This document shows positions 1-12,800 of a DNA stretch of 64,000 bases, in pieces. Under the pieces are notes generated by a model. That model worked only from the letters and a program-made list of their open reading frames with translations, ran no database searches and was not told the origin of the DNA. A program made the translations under genes and the position numbers. Position 1 is the stretch's first letter. Every line of letters starts with the position of its first letter. Source of the stretch: Aplysia californica (lineage: Eukaryota; Mollusca; Gastropoda; Aplysiida; Aplysiidae); contig NW_004798056.1 of assembly GCF_000002075.1 (NCBI RefSeq), positions 152,025-216,024 of the forward strand, given 5' to 3'.

Positions 1-129
1 GACATTTTCTTCATTTTTTGTCTGTAGCCATAATTCACTGATATAGCAGATTAAAGCTTTCTAAAATTGCAGTTGCTTAAATTAATCATTAGTTAAATTA
101 AAGACAATGCATTTTGCACTAAAAGAACT

Positions 130-288
130 TACTTTTAGCCACCAAAATCCCAAACTGAGTCGGCATTTTTTTTAAAATAAAAAAAAAATTTAAAAATCCG
201 ATTTAAATTTTAAAAAATCTGATTTAAATCAAAAAAATCGATTTTTTTGATTTTTATCACACAAAAAAATAAAAAATCACCAACCCTG
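130..288 (-). repeat. Terminal fragment of an old hAT-like DNA transposon
   Basis: On the minus strand this block starts CAGGGTTGGTGATTTTT and continues into alternating runs of GATTTAAATC and poly-A/T. A CAGGGTTGG start followed by a GATTTAAATC-rich subterminal region is typical of many nonautonomous hAT elements. Only one end is visible; the partner end would lie left of the window. No coding capacity is seen. Confidence 0.4.
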
Positions 289-904
289 GTGCAGTCACAT
301 CCTGAATAAAAAGAAAGTCATACACAAACGTCTTGTCGGGCTCACCATCGTGACCGGTCAGTGAAACTGTGCATGTGCATCACATTGTGAGTACCGGTTG
401 GGGTCACCAAAGTTCATTCAAAGTCTGTGCTGCGAAGTGGCTCTGGAATGTGGGAATTTTTTTTTTTTTTTAAAAAGGTGCAGTCGGGGGAGAGCTGGGG
501 ATGAAGGCAACACCGGATGACAGAAACTGAAGTTGGAGTTATGAACTGCCCAGTTACCGTGTGTATGTGACACTGAGACTTCGTGCCCGGTTGCCAGTTA
601 CCGTGTACATAGACACTGAGGCTAGGTGCCCGGTTACCGTGTACGTAGACACTCCGTTTTTTTTAAGGCAACTTCCGGTTTTGTTTCCGATTGTGTACAT
701 AAATGTATGTTTATGGAGTTAGGCCAGGACCATTTCTCCCGAAGAGTCCCCAGCTGAGATACCCGAGATGTATACCTGCTACTGAAAAATGACCATAAAT
801 ACAGCTTGAAACAGATGATAAAAGGCATAAAACCATATCTTTTCTTAAAGCTGATAGAATGGACCATTCAAAAATGATATAAGCAATCAAATAAATACAA
901 ACTA
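289..904. other. Non-genic stretch with a short tandem repeat
   Basis: No exon is recognised. From about 549 to 655 a unit of roughly 45 to 50 bases built around GTTACCGTGTACATAGACAC and TGCCCGGTT is present two and a half times, with point differences between units. The rest is unremarkable AT-rich sequence. Confidence 0.4.
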
Positions 905-2127
905 GCAATGCCAATCGGGCTTTCCCGCGCGACGAAAATTTGGTCCCCGTTTGCGGGTGAATTTTTGACGGGGTCATAGCGTAGGTGACTAACTTTCTCA
1001 GCCTCGGTCTGCTCTATTTCTGAACCAATGTGAATGAAACTCGGCAGCCCGAAGAAAACAGGGCATACTAATATGTGGACGTTGAAGTTCGTTCACAAAT
1101 AAATGATAAATTAACCCATAGATACTTTTGGTGTCGGAAACACTTTCGTATCGTGTGTACCGAAAACTATAAGGAGCTTGAATTTCAACGCTGAGATGGT
1201 AATAGATCTATCTGATCTCCTCTATAGTGCGCTCAAATTTGAACGTTCTGTGTCGAGTAGTTGTTTAGACCCTATCATAAATTATGCATGACTACCCCCC
1301 TACCCAAAGCGGCTTCGTATGGAGACCGGCCATTTTCCCCCCACTCTCGCGGCAAATGAATGTGACCTACATGTCCCCGTAGGACTATTCCAAGCCCATT
1401 CATTGGTCACTTAAAATAGGGCAATGGCGGGCGCGCATCCGGTTATTTTTCTCTCTATTTCCCTGAAACATCGCAATGGGGGTATTCCAGGGCGAGATTA
1501 TCTCGCCTCAGGGTGTTCGCGTCTCAACGGGGAAAAAGAATTTTTAATTGTACAGCATGCCAGATTGAATTAACTTAAATCTTTTAAGTTTGGCATGGTT
1601 TAAAGTCATGAAAGAAAGCTTTGCCGTTATTTATTCACGCTGCTAACATATATATTCATTTAAAGATCCCATGTTGTGATACGATGCTATAAATAAAATG
1701 GACTCGTCCAGACTCCCCTTTTTCGCGAAATGGAAATATGTACACCAAAATTTTAATTATAATTATAACGAAACAACTACGAAATGGTTAGTAAATCTGA
1801 TGGTAGAAATGATTTCTCCGCCTAAAAACACATTGGGTAGCCAAGTTTCTCTCTAACACTCCAATTAATTACTGAGATATATTGTTTCTTAGGTCAAATA
1901 TTGTTGATTATCTTACAGAATCTACTACTGCGTGGTCCACGGTTTTGGAGTATTTTCCTAATGTGGGTCATCCATATTTTGCCAACCTTTACAACCCAAT
2001 AACTTTTCATTTATGAACCGATTCTTAAAATTCAAGAAGCATAATTCTTAGAATTGAAAATCCTTTCTTAGGTCAAATAAAAAAAGGGCTAAAGCGAAAA
2101 ATTAAATTTTCATTGGCATTGCTATAC
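905..2127. repeat. Possible transposon with short inverted ends TAGCAATGCCAAT
   Basis: TAGCAATGCCAAT at about 905 is matched in inverted orientation by ATTGGCATTGCTA at about 2112. The 1.2 kb between has no long open frame. Its interior (1290-1460) is CpG-richer than its surroundings. No clear target duplication was found, so the boundaries are tentative and the family is not assigned. Confidence 0.25.
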
Positions 2128-2665
2128 AAAGAGATAAACTCAACAATTAGTACATCAGCACAGCGAAACAAGTGATAACACAGCGTGTAGTCACTCAGCT
2201 GGACCGCATCACTTTATCGATCGATATCTTGACCAAGAGACGCTCTATGAGGTCAAGATAACTTGCAAAGTCATTGGTTGGTCACTATTTATAACTTTGA
2301 CCTGTAATTTACTACGTCATTTTCCATATATAATATAAGGAATACTGAAATTTTCCTTTGAAAAAGGTCAGTGTCTATGTCCTTTATAAAGGGCCTGCGC
2401 GCTTCCCGGTCAAAGTAGTTCAGACCTATAGGGTCTCCGCACTTCCCAGGTAGCGCGGATCATGCTATTTATGTAGGGCCTGCGCGCTTCCAGGGTTAAA
2501 TTTTCTTTGGCATTGCTATACAAACAAAGAGCAAAACGCGATAAACTCAACAATTAGTACATCTGAACAGCGAAACAAGTGATAACACTGCGTGTAGTCG
2601 CTCAGCTGGACCGCATCACTTTATCGATCGATATCTGGGCCAAAAGACGCTCTACGAGGTCATGG
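2111..2665 (+). repeat. Pair of direct repeats of about 150 bp, 395 bp apart
   Basis: Positions 2111-2255 and 2507-2662 are near-identical. Both run from TTGGCATTGCTATACAAA through AACTCAACAATTAGTACATC and GCTGGACCGCATCACTTTA to GACGCTCTA(T/C)GAGGTCA. The intervening DNA has smaller repeats of GGGCCTGCGCGCTTCC (about 2391 and 2475). They could be ends of one element copied twice, or a local tandem duplication. Confidence 0.6.
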
Positions 2666-3324
2666 ATCCACAAAGTGCATTTCGCTATCCATCGATCTCC
2701 AAGTACTTTGACTGTACGAAATCACTATTTGGTTTATTTATGTAGAGTGCAGTAGTATACTTCACTGCAACTAACCTTTTATTTTTTTTGGGGGGTACTG
2801 TGGCAAGGGTTAGGGTTAGGTCTCGATCTCTTTTATATTGTGTTTGTTTGGGTGGTCACTTTCATTACAGAAGTCGTTCCCACAAAATAAACTTGCATGG
2901 CGAGTTTAGCCATTGTTTAGCGATAAATTATAAATCATCTACTTAAACATTTTTTTCCATTTTCCTCAAAAGTAGCAAAAATGAGAAATGTAATATAATG
3001 TGCCATTTTGCTAGCGCAGGGACGATATTTTAAAAATTAATATTCTAGCTTTCTGAAGATTTGAATGTGGCGAAAGAGATGTTATAGGGGTTCACTGCTG
3101 TATTGTTGCACTGTAGAGACTCGTTCCTGTATCTCTGTTCATCAATGCTGGCTCGCAAGTCTATCACTGCCTCCTGTCACGCTGCACTCTTCGTTTGAGC
3201 ATCTTGCCTTGCACCTAGTTGGCCAATTGATCGTCCAGTTGCCCCCCATGTAGTGCAAAGAGGAAGCCTCTTGTTGCCAGTTTGGCTTCTCTGTTGCTGT
3301 ACAGTGGGGACATCACGATCACAT
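2666..3324. other. Non-genic stretch left of the Harbinger-like insertion
   Basis: No supported exon. It includes two telomere-like units (GGGTTAGGGTTAGG, about 2807) that are too short to mean anything. From about 3065 to 3320 it has balanced, coding-like composition, but no splice structure or recognisable protein. Confidence 0.3.
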
Positions 3325-3327
3325 TTA

Positions 3328-4242
3328 AGCTGGCATTCCATATGCCCGAAAAATCGATGCAAACTTCGGGCGCGAATTTTGTACACAAAATTCACGTGCG
3401 ATGAAAAAAGAGCCCTCCTTCCATATACCCGAAATTTATATCCGTCATCTGACTGAAATCACGGCACCTGTTCAGTCAGAGCAAGCACTCTACGTTGAAA
3501 ACGAGAGAATTTTGCTGTAGAACTCCTGTTCCTACGAAAGCAGGCTTTAAATTGCTTTGTCCAGACTTGATGATGGCCTTTCCTTCATAATATGCTTTGC
3601 TTTCTTGGGTCGTTTTCTTTTCGAAGCTTCAGTCCTATCACCGACAGCGCTGGCTGATATGTGGCTGCGGCACAGACAGCAATCTTAAGTTATGATTAAT
3701 GTATGTTAGAAGTTATATTCAAGTGCATTTAATGGGGGGGGTAAGTGAAATGCTTTTTTTTTTTTTTATTACATGATTTAAACAATGAATGATAGCATAG
3801 ATATATCTAGGTCTTGATTACATAGAGTCCGGAAAGGTTCCCACAAGCGTTAAAAAAGTGAATGCCAAGGAAATGGCAGCCACCTTGAACATAAACACCT
3901 CTTTTCAGTCTTAGTTTTAATACTTCTCTCTCGAACCAAGGAAATCAACATTTCGACATTTTCCCCATGTACCTAGTGCTTCTATGCTGCTTCGTTCCTT
4001 TGAAGTAGATTTGGCGGGAAATAAGCCCCGCCCACTTCACGAAGAATTCGGGTGCCGAAGAAAAAAGTTTCGCTCCCTCGTGCGAAACAAAATCTTCGCA
4101 TGCAAATTTCGGATTCGGCCATACGAAATTCCGGTATATGGATTTACACAATGACAAAAAGGTTGGCGCGAAAAAAATAGTTCGCATGCGAATTTCGCAC
4201 CCGAAATTCACATCGGTTTTACGGGCATATGGAATGTCAGCT
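3328..4242. mobile_element. PIF/Harbinger-like nonautonomous DNA transposon
   Basis: The left end starts AGCTGGCATTCCATATGCCC at 3328; the right end, read on the minus strand from 4242, starts AGCTGACATTCCATATGCCC. Both ends are flanked by TTA (3325-3327 and 4243-4245), the 3-bp TWA duplication expected of PIF/Harbinger. Subterminal regions carry repeated TTCGGGCGCGAATTTT and TTCGCATGCGAATTTCG motifs, also usual for the superfamily. At 915 bp with no transposase frame it is nonautonomous. Confidence 0.8.
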
Positions 4243-4245
4243 TTA

Positions 4246-5681
4246 GACAGACATTGAAAATGCAGTAGGGGAGCCAGACACGACTGTTCCGGTGGACGAA
4301 CGCTTTTTTAATAATCTTTCTCTTCTCTAGATTCTATGTATCCAAGACAACAATTACGTAACTGCTTACCAGGCTTGGTTACGAGTTGCCAGTAGTTACC
4401 AGTTGCCATGTTTCCTAATTACTAAGACTATAGAGACCTTGGTTTGCCTAATGGTAATGGACAGTTGCTTACAGAGGATGAGACTGTCTTGAAGTGAGTC
4501 TTGCACATTACATTTTATGTCATTGATATTATTCATCATCAAATTGTCGTCCAGTTACTGTCAGCATGGTTCTAATCTTTATTGACTTAGATAATAACCG
4601 CTTATTTGGGGGGGGGGGGGGGTTTCCCCTGCGCTTGGTAGGAATTTAATTTTAGTTAATTCAAGATGGAGCACAGGGTCGCTTTTGTAGTGGACTGTAA
4701 TTTCTCGTCAAAAATTAATCTACAACAGTGTTTTTATCTCATTAGAAAAGGAAATTATGAATACATAAAATCAAATTAAGCTGGGCTAAACTACCAATCA
4801 AATAGTAATTTGTGGCTATAATACGAACCAGTGCAAAAAAAGTCAGATTTGCGATTCACCCCTGCAAAGTAAAAAAATAATAATAATTGCTAAAAAAGGA
4901 TCTGGATTTTTTTGTGTGTTATTCAATCTCCATTCACTTCTCAATGTGCATGTTCACTTTTCTTTGTTTAAAAAACAATTATTATTCACAAAGTTGCAGC
5001 TGTTTTTTGAGCAATCAGCTGACCTTGGAAATCATTTCCAAACTGCCACAAACTGGAGCAATGCACATTTGGAGAAGAGTTCTTGTCATTCAGACTGTGA
5101 ACACACCTTTGAAGAAACCCTTTATAGTTATAGGGAAAAATCTGTGAATGGAATACTAGTCATATACACATTGAATGTACTTGGTCATTTTTGGCGTTGA
5201 TGTGAAGCATAAATTTCGATTCTTTACTAGTCAATACAGGACCAGATTACTGGCTGGTGCCACCGGCTGGCTACATAGAGACAACGGGTAATAAGCATTC
5301 GATGCTGTTTTCCCACTTAAATCTGTAGTTCTGAAAGAAAAAAGTGCGATGAAGAATGTTTGTTTATGACCAGAAATTGTTGCGTATTCTAACTTCGTTC
5401 AGTGCATCATCATCATATGTGTCGAGAACACTGTATTGTATTTGATTCTAGACTTGATCTGCATGAGACAGCTTCATTTGTTACTGGTACAGTATGGGGG
5501 GGGGGGGTGTCATTATGAGTAATTAATTGCAGGTCAGTTCTTTAAACCATGCAATGAGTGAGACTCACTTGTTTTTTGTTTTTTTAAAATGTTTTCTTTT
5601 AATGTTTTTCACTTTCTGTTGGTTTTTTTTAACGACTTCTTTGTATTCTTCGTGCATAACTTTAAGTTCTGTTTATTTCAG
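4246..5681. other. Upstream flank or first intron of the PHC gene
   Basis: No coding exon is supported. The first coding exon of PHC opens at a splice acceptor (AG at 5680-5681), so at least one noncoding leader exon and the promoter should lie upstream, but I cannot locate them. Poly-G runs lie at about 4611-4622 and 5497-5507. Confidence 0.35.
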
Positions 5682-5710
5682 GATTATTAGTATCGACGTG
5701 AGATTCCAAG

Positions 5711-6785
5711 ATGGCTGATCAACAGCAAGCTCAGCAGACGATGCAGCCGCCTGTGCCACAGGCGGCAGCCCCACAGCCTCACGTGGCCCAACAGCCACAG
5801 CCACAGCAGCACCCACCTCCTGCACCCACCCCATCCCAGCAACAACAGCAGCAGCAGCAACAACAGCAGCTCCAGCAGTCTCAACAACAACAACTGCAGC
5901 AGCAACTCGCCGCAGCACAACAACAACAACAGCAGCCCCGAGTTTCTTCCGTGGGTTCGATACAGGGCGTGGTGGCGCCCCCTGCTCCCACACCTCAGCC
6001 TTCCCTGGCGGCGGCCAATGCCTTGCGCTCGCCCAGCACCCCTATGCCCCCGTTGCAGGTGATTGGACAGCCGATGCACGGCCAGTCCTATCTGCCTCAG
6101 TTCCAGAGCTACGCACAGCCGTTTATGCTGCCCAATCCAAATGCTTTAGGTTTGTCTCTTTTTTTTTTTTTTAAAATAATTTTCAGCATTCATTGTTTGG
6201 CTTGGGAACTCCAGATTGCTAGTCTTGGAAATATAAGAAGCAAAAATAGGGAGGGGGGGGGGGGGCATTTCAGAAATGCTGTGATTAGTCTAATTTCTCC
6301 ACACTTGCAATGCTTGATGTTCATCATATTTACAATGCTGACTAGTTTAAACATGCCTTTTTTAGATTTTTATTCTTGGGGCATTTCAAAGTTGTTACAC
6401 AAGTCAAATAACAAAAGTATAATTCGCTGTCGGCCAATTCCAAGAAAAGTCACATTATTGAAATAGTCCAAGTACAATTAGTTATTAGTCAAAATAGTCA
6501 GATGTGTGGTGTTGTGACATGTAAAAAGGATTTATGCGAAATTTCGAAGCCAAAGAATTGAGAAATGGAAAATCTAATCAAATAAAATATCCCTGCTTTA
6601 AATGTTTTGCTGATAGCACAGTTAATGTTTTATGGGCCAAATTTTCTAGGCTCATTTCTTTAAATGATTGAAGCTAGTATCGATATGTGTTTTACTTTTT
6701 TAAAATCAACTTTCAACTATTTTTCTGTCTTTCCACAGCTGCCATGCAGATGACGCAAATGAACCAAATAAATTTTGCCATGCAG

Positions 6786-6817
<32 letters not shown>

Positions 6818-9800
6818 GCAACAACAACAGCAGCAGCAGAATAGAGCTGCTAATACTGCGAACCCAGGAAGTCCTGGTGGCATTCTGTCCCCAAGTGCTG
6901 CTTCACAAATGGTAAGAAATAGAAAATGCCTTCCTCTCTGTGTGTGTATCAGATTGCACCTCATTACGGGAAAAAAACTGATGTTGTAAATCTGTGCTGA
7001 TTTTTTTTTTTATTGTTTTGTTATGCTTTCCTCTTGCAATCATTTGTGTGACTTAATTTCAGGCCCACAAGAACAGACTCATTCGGCAGTGGCGGTCCAT
7101 GTGTTCCCTACTTTAGAAAGATTTGTTATTGAAATAGAAAGAAACAAGTAAACTGCTTTCTGACATTATTTATGCCACCAAGCCGTGAGTTTTCTCACTG
7201 TTTGTTTTCTGGGTTTTTGGGGGTTTTTTTCTTTTTTGGCACCCTTATTTCTTAACCTTGAATTTCTGAAGGATTGTAATTCATATTTTCTTGTCGGTCT
7301 TTCTGATCACAAAGGAATTTCCCTTTTTCACACATAAGACAACAGATATTAGGACACAGAATGAAACTGTTGAAAGGGAGAAGCTATTTATATATTAATT
7401 TCAGAGGCCTTTCCCAAATGAATATGTTATTGCCTCTTGCCGGACAGAATTTTACTCGCTCTGAGTCACTTAATCTCATCACCGCATAAGCCAACGTTAC
7501 AGTTGCACGACAAAAAATCTGGACTAAGGTTTGTTTAATATTTTAAAACCTTGAGGGTCAATTGCCCATTTAAAACTGCAAAATGTTAGTTGTACATTTT
7601 TTAAAAAAGTCCCTTGTATCGAAAGGTAATGCCTAATTGAGAGCAATGGGTCTATTTGCCCTCCTCTCTTCATCATCAAAAGTTGTTTTTAACTCAAAAT
7701 GATTTCCATCTTCAATGAAGGCGGCACAAGGGGCTTTTCACTTATTGGACTAAATCCTTGTGCTCAGAGAGATAGTAATGCAGGAGTTATTGATCAAGGA
7801 AGGTTGCGTAAAAATACGTGTAAACCCTTGGAGTTTTAGTAAGTGTGTGATTGTCTCGTGCAAGTTCAGCAGTCAGGTTGAATGGGTTAACCCCTTGACC
7901 CCTAGTCTCCTGAGCGTGCAGGACTGCTGCTCTTTGAGCCCAGTGCTAGATTTTCACCACAGGGTGCTGAGGTGTACATTTGATGTGAAGGAGTAAATGA
8001 AGCATTCACTTCGGCGTGCTATTGGGTCCATAGACTTAACAGTGGGCTTTACAATATCACAGATTCATTTTTATTTAATTTCACAAAACATAGCAACATA
8101 ATGTGCATGTATTGCAACAGAGGCAGTTACTGTTTTACGCTTTGACATCCTAAATTATTTTTTTGTTTGATCATATATTTATTGTTCTAGGATTAGGATG
8201 TTTCTTTTAAAAGCAGTATCTAAATCTCTTTGTGTTAAATATTGTCTAGTGTTTGATAGCATATAGAATACACCTGTACCATTGATTGCTCTTTATGTGC
8301 CATTGGTAATGTTGTCAGTTGCATGACATTGTTACTATTTTGTAGTTTTGCACACTTATATATGTCAGGAAGTTAGAAAATCCCTCACAAAGTATAATTT
8401 GTTGGGTCAGGGACATGCAGCTGGCATTGCAAGTTGTGTAGCAGTGGCTTTTTCATGTTGTCGAAGTCATCTGATGATGAGCTTTTGTCAAAGGGAAGGG
8501 AAGACCACCCAAATAGCTCTCAAAATATCAGCTGCTTTAATTATGTAAATTTATTTTTTGGCAAACATTGAAGTTAATCAACTTCCGGAATCGTTGGATT
8601 CCATAATGTTCTTAAATATCTTTACACTGTCTCCTCTGGGACTCAGGCTTCAGTTTCAAAAGTCGTTGTGATGAACTTACTTTGGTATTCGTAAATCGCT
8701 GGGTAAAAGACTTTTGTTAGTATTGTTATGATGAAAAAGAAGTTAAGTACAATCATAGTTTGGTTTTGCTACAATATGTTTTGTCTAGCTAGTGAAGGAG
8801 TGAAGTACTAATATTAGATGCAAGTACTGGATCTTGTGGTATGATTTTGTATCGAATAAAATGTACGGGGGGCTGTTTTCAAGATTGATACTGTACGCTT
8901 TTCTGGCACTGTGGGTCACTGTTGTGTAAATTTGCTTCTCTTTTGGCTCGCACTGAAACTGTGTGCAGTGTCAGGTATTTTGTCTGGTCGTACTGATCAG
9001 ATATGAGACATGCAGATTACAAAATTTCCCTCTCACCCTTCCTCGAATATTTGTGAATCCCAGCTTAACTTTGACTCTGCCTTGCGGCGGGCTCACATGG
9101 AGTCTCAGGGTATAATGGCAGTGAGTATGTTTTGTGCTTAGAGTGTCGCTCAAAAGCTGTGCTTGATAGAATGGCTTTGTATGGATACATGTTCTCAGAG
9201 TGGAATGTTTATGCCACTTCTTTCTTAGTAGGTAGGCCCATTTTTGTGTGTGCTCTCAGCTTTTGGGGTAGTTTTATTTTTTCCCCCTGAGCTTCAATAC
9301 AATAGGCTTTATAGAACTGCTGGGAAGAATAGTGACCTAGCTGCTGTGCGAATATGACTAACTCTTTTTAAAAGACCTTTGGTCTTGTTGAAGTCAGAAA
9401 TTATAATTGAAGCTCCATCATCATTAATTATCACATTTTCAGTGCTGCGAGTATTCTCAGTGAGCCGTAACTTGAAATGTACTGACCTGGAGCAAATGCT
9501 GGTCTTTTGACTGGGAAGTGAAACACATGGTAGCTCATCCCATCTTATAAGATATGACACAAGATGTGTTTGGAGATGGGTTTAAGAGTAAATCTTTGCA
9601 AAAGTGTATGGAAATACCTATCTATTTTATTTTGATGTTCTGTTTGACATCCTGGTTTGAACTCTGGGATCTCAGGAATTGAAAACAGCCTTTCTGTCCT
9701 GAGGAAGGACGTCTTTTTACTTTCATGGTTCATCAGCCATTTGAGCTTGTGCTCTTCAGCTAACAGAAGGAAGTATTATTAGTTACTTACAAAAAAAATA

Positions 9801-12800
9801 AAAAAGCTGTAACAGTTTCTGGGGATGGGGGGGGGGGTAGTCTTGGTTGCTGGTGAAGTAAGTGGAAGTATGTTTGAATTACTTGTGGAATTTGTTTGTT
9901 TGTTGTTGAACACGTTTTTACATCTAATGCAATAGATGCTATTTTAACATTGTTCTGTGTATTTTGAAGATGGCTACTGGGTTAGATTGCAGGCCCTAGC
10001 CTAGCTTGCCACTACTAGTGAGTGATTTTTTTTAAAAACCTCTGTCCCCTATCTTTTATTCTTGGAAACTCTAGATAGATAGATGGCATGTTTCAGGCTG
10101 CTTTACTGCTTTGTGATCCCTGCTGTTAATAGAAGTGCGCAGTATTCTGTTCAGGAACATGCAGTACTAAAAAAATGTTTGCCACTGATGCAGTCAGTCA
10201 CACCTGTTACAATGGACTGTATTGCTTGCCTGGGGCGCGAACTCTAGTGGCCCAAAATCAAAAGTTTTTAAACCTTTGGTCATTGAATGGTGAGTGAGGC
10301 AGAAGACAATCTTTATGCTCTTGGTCTGGGCAATGAAGATCGTCTGTGAGAATTTTTTTTTCTTTTTGGTAAGACTTGAATGGCACCTTTTCATAAAAAG
10401 GTGCCAAAGATAAGAGGTGTTACTATAGTAACAAACAAAGAAAATGAGGAGAAATAAGGACGGTAGATGTTTGACAGGAAAGAGAGAGCTGACCACCCAC
10501 ATCTATAAGAATGATTGACTGTTTGATTATTGACTCTGCACTACTATAAATGCAATGCTTTCTATTCCACAAGGTTTTGACACTTTTCTTCTGAGTCAGT
10601 TGCCCTTCAGGCTATTGATTTATCTAGTTGCACCATGGGAGGGAGAGGGTTTCTACCCGAAACTGTTTTCTCATAAAATGTGTATAGGCAAGAGTAATGA
10701 ATTGATATTTGAACAGTGACAGTGTTACAGCAGTTACAGGTGTGGCTTGTCAAGCTCTCTGGCCAATATGGGACACATTTTATTAATAAACTAAGGTCGG
10801 GGGGGGGGGGGGTCTTCTGTCCCCTGGACTGACCTACTAAACAGCCTGGCAAAAAGGAGCCTGTCAACACAATAGCAGCCATTAATTTGTGCAAGAAAAA
10901 AGCAAGATTGGTAGAAGCAAAAGAAGGAAAGAAACTAGACGTACCAGGAGTACCAGCAGCAACCCCTCCAGAAACTCCCCAGGGTGGGGTGTATCTAGAA
11001 TAATAATGAATAGCATTTGTATAGGGCACATTCCCGCTCAATGGCAAGCTGTATGCGCTTTGCACTATATTATTACCCCAATAGACTATATACACTCAGA
11101 AACATTATCAGCTTTCTGGGAAGCTTACAGTGCAAGCAGCTGACTAAGCACTCAAACACTAACAAACTGGCAAGATCTTTCACGGTCTATAGCTGGGTAC
11201 CCATTTCCATGTGGATGAAGTGAGAAAAATTGGTGTAACGTGTCTTTCCCAAGAACACAACGCCGGGCCCCTGACGGGATTCGAACCCACGACGTTACAG
11301 TTGCGAGTCTGAGAGCCTGACCACTAGGCCTCCGACAATAATTTTTCAACAATAATTTCTAGCCTATGTGGGGACAGTTTAGTCTGTCCTCCGCTCCAGC
11401 AGTTCCCAATTTTTATTGTCTGCAGCATATGTACCCTGCTGAACAATGTCATTAATGTGTATGTTGGTGGGTGTGTGTGTGTGTGCATCATTTCTAGGCA
11501 AGCTATCTATTTAAAAAACTGGAGTTGCCTGCCAATAGTCTATTTTCCCCCCTAATTATTACAAATCTACCTTCCTGTCTCTGATATCAGACTGAACTAG
11601 ATATGAAATGATGACTTACTGTTGCTTTATTTCTCTGTTCTGCTGGTCATTTTTGCATTGTTCATGTTACTTTGTAGTTCGTGATGGTATGAAATTAACT
11701 CCGTTTTTGATTAGAGGGATCCTTCTGCTACCCCTTCACTTTGTGGCATTTGTTGGAAGGGTGATTAAATGAAAGTCCCTATGTTGTTACCTAAAGGACA
11801 AAAATCTTTATTTGTGCTGGAACAAGACAGACAAAATGACATCATTAATTTCCATTTGATCAGGGCAGTGTTTGGGTTCACATAAGCTACGTGGCTTTTT
11901 TTAAATTTCTCTCATAGTTGATCATTTTCCTTTTTTTGCTGAGACATGTTTGGATCTTTTTTTCGTTATACTTTATCGGACTAACCTGCTTTCGTATGAA
12001 TGAAAGCAACTTTTATCCATGGATCTGTAGAACACAGTGTTAACAAAACCCAGCTTGTGTTTGTCTGTCTGACTCCTTGCTGTTCCCTACCCCTGCATGG
12101 ACATGATTTTGTACTGTATTGTTACTTGTATTGCTTATTGGGAGTGTGATGAACTCCTTGGTTGTTTTTTTGTTTGTTTGTTTGGTTTTTAATTTTGTAT
12201 TCTAAAAAAATTTAAGCCTCAGGTTTCTATTTTTGTCAATGAAACTATTGTCCTACTTTCTACTTTCTGGAGAAATGTAGCAGATATTTTTATATCATGA
12301 CTCACTACACATCAAGTCAGGGGTATTTGGAGGGCACCACTGGAAGGTCTTTCTTTTTAGTTTTATTTCCCTCTTATTTCCTGTTTGTCTTCCTTTTTTT
12401 TTCTGCACTTGAAGTTGATGACTATTATCGTGTTGGTGGTGTGCTTCTCTTTCCTCCAACAAATACCCATATATGGAACAGAGTTGAAAAGTGTTTTCCC
12501 TCGTTTCCTCAACAATCAGTGTCTTGTTTATTCCAGCAGCCCACCCATATGTCCCTGGGCAATGGCAGCGGCCTCATACAGAGCTCAATGCAAGGCATGG
12601 TCCCGCAGAACGCCATTGCCAACGGCAACAAGGCCCCAGCTAATGGTGCGAAAGCTCAGGCCCAGGTCCAGGCACAAGGTCAGAATGCCACGGCGGCGAT
12701 TGCGTCCATGGTGGCCAAGCAACAGGTGCTTCCTGCCCAACAGACTGCGGCGGCTCCGATGGTTTTGGGACAGATAGGTGAGTAGCTCATCGTAGACAGA

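Larger units (their letters stand above)
6912..12536 (+). other. Large PHC intron 2 (5.6 kb)
   Basis: This is a phase-0 intron between the second poly-Q exon and exon 3. It is mostly low-complexity T- and G-rich DNA. It holds one tRNA-derived SINE (11003-11341), a poly-G run at about 10799-10812 and one exon-like open stretch at 10845-10988. I see no other gene in it. Confidence 0.6.

Noticed and set aside
2806-2820. Telomeric repeat
   Set aside because: Only two units of TTAGGG; chance.
7063-7117. Alternative terminal PHC exon
   Set aside because: There is an acceptor and a 17-codon phase-0 frame ending in a stop, but it is short and has no family resemblance.
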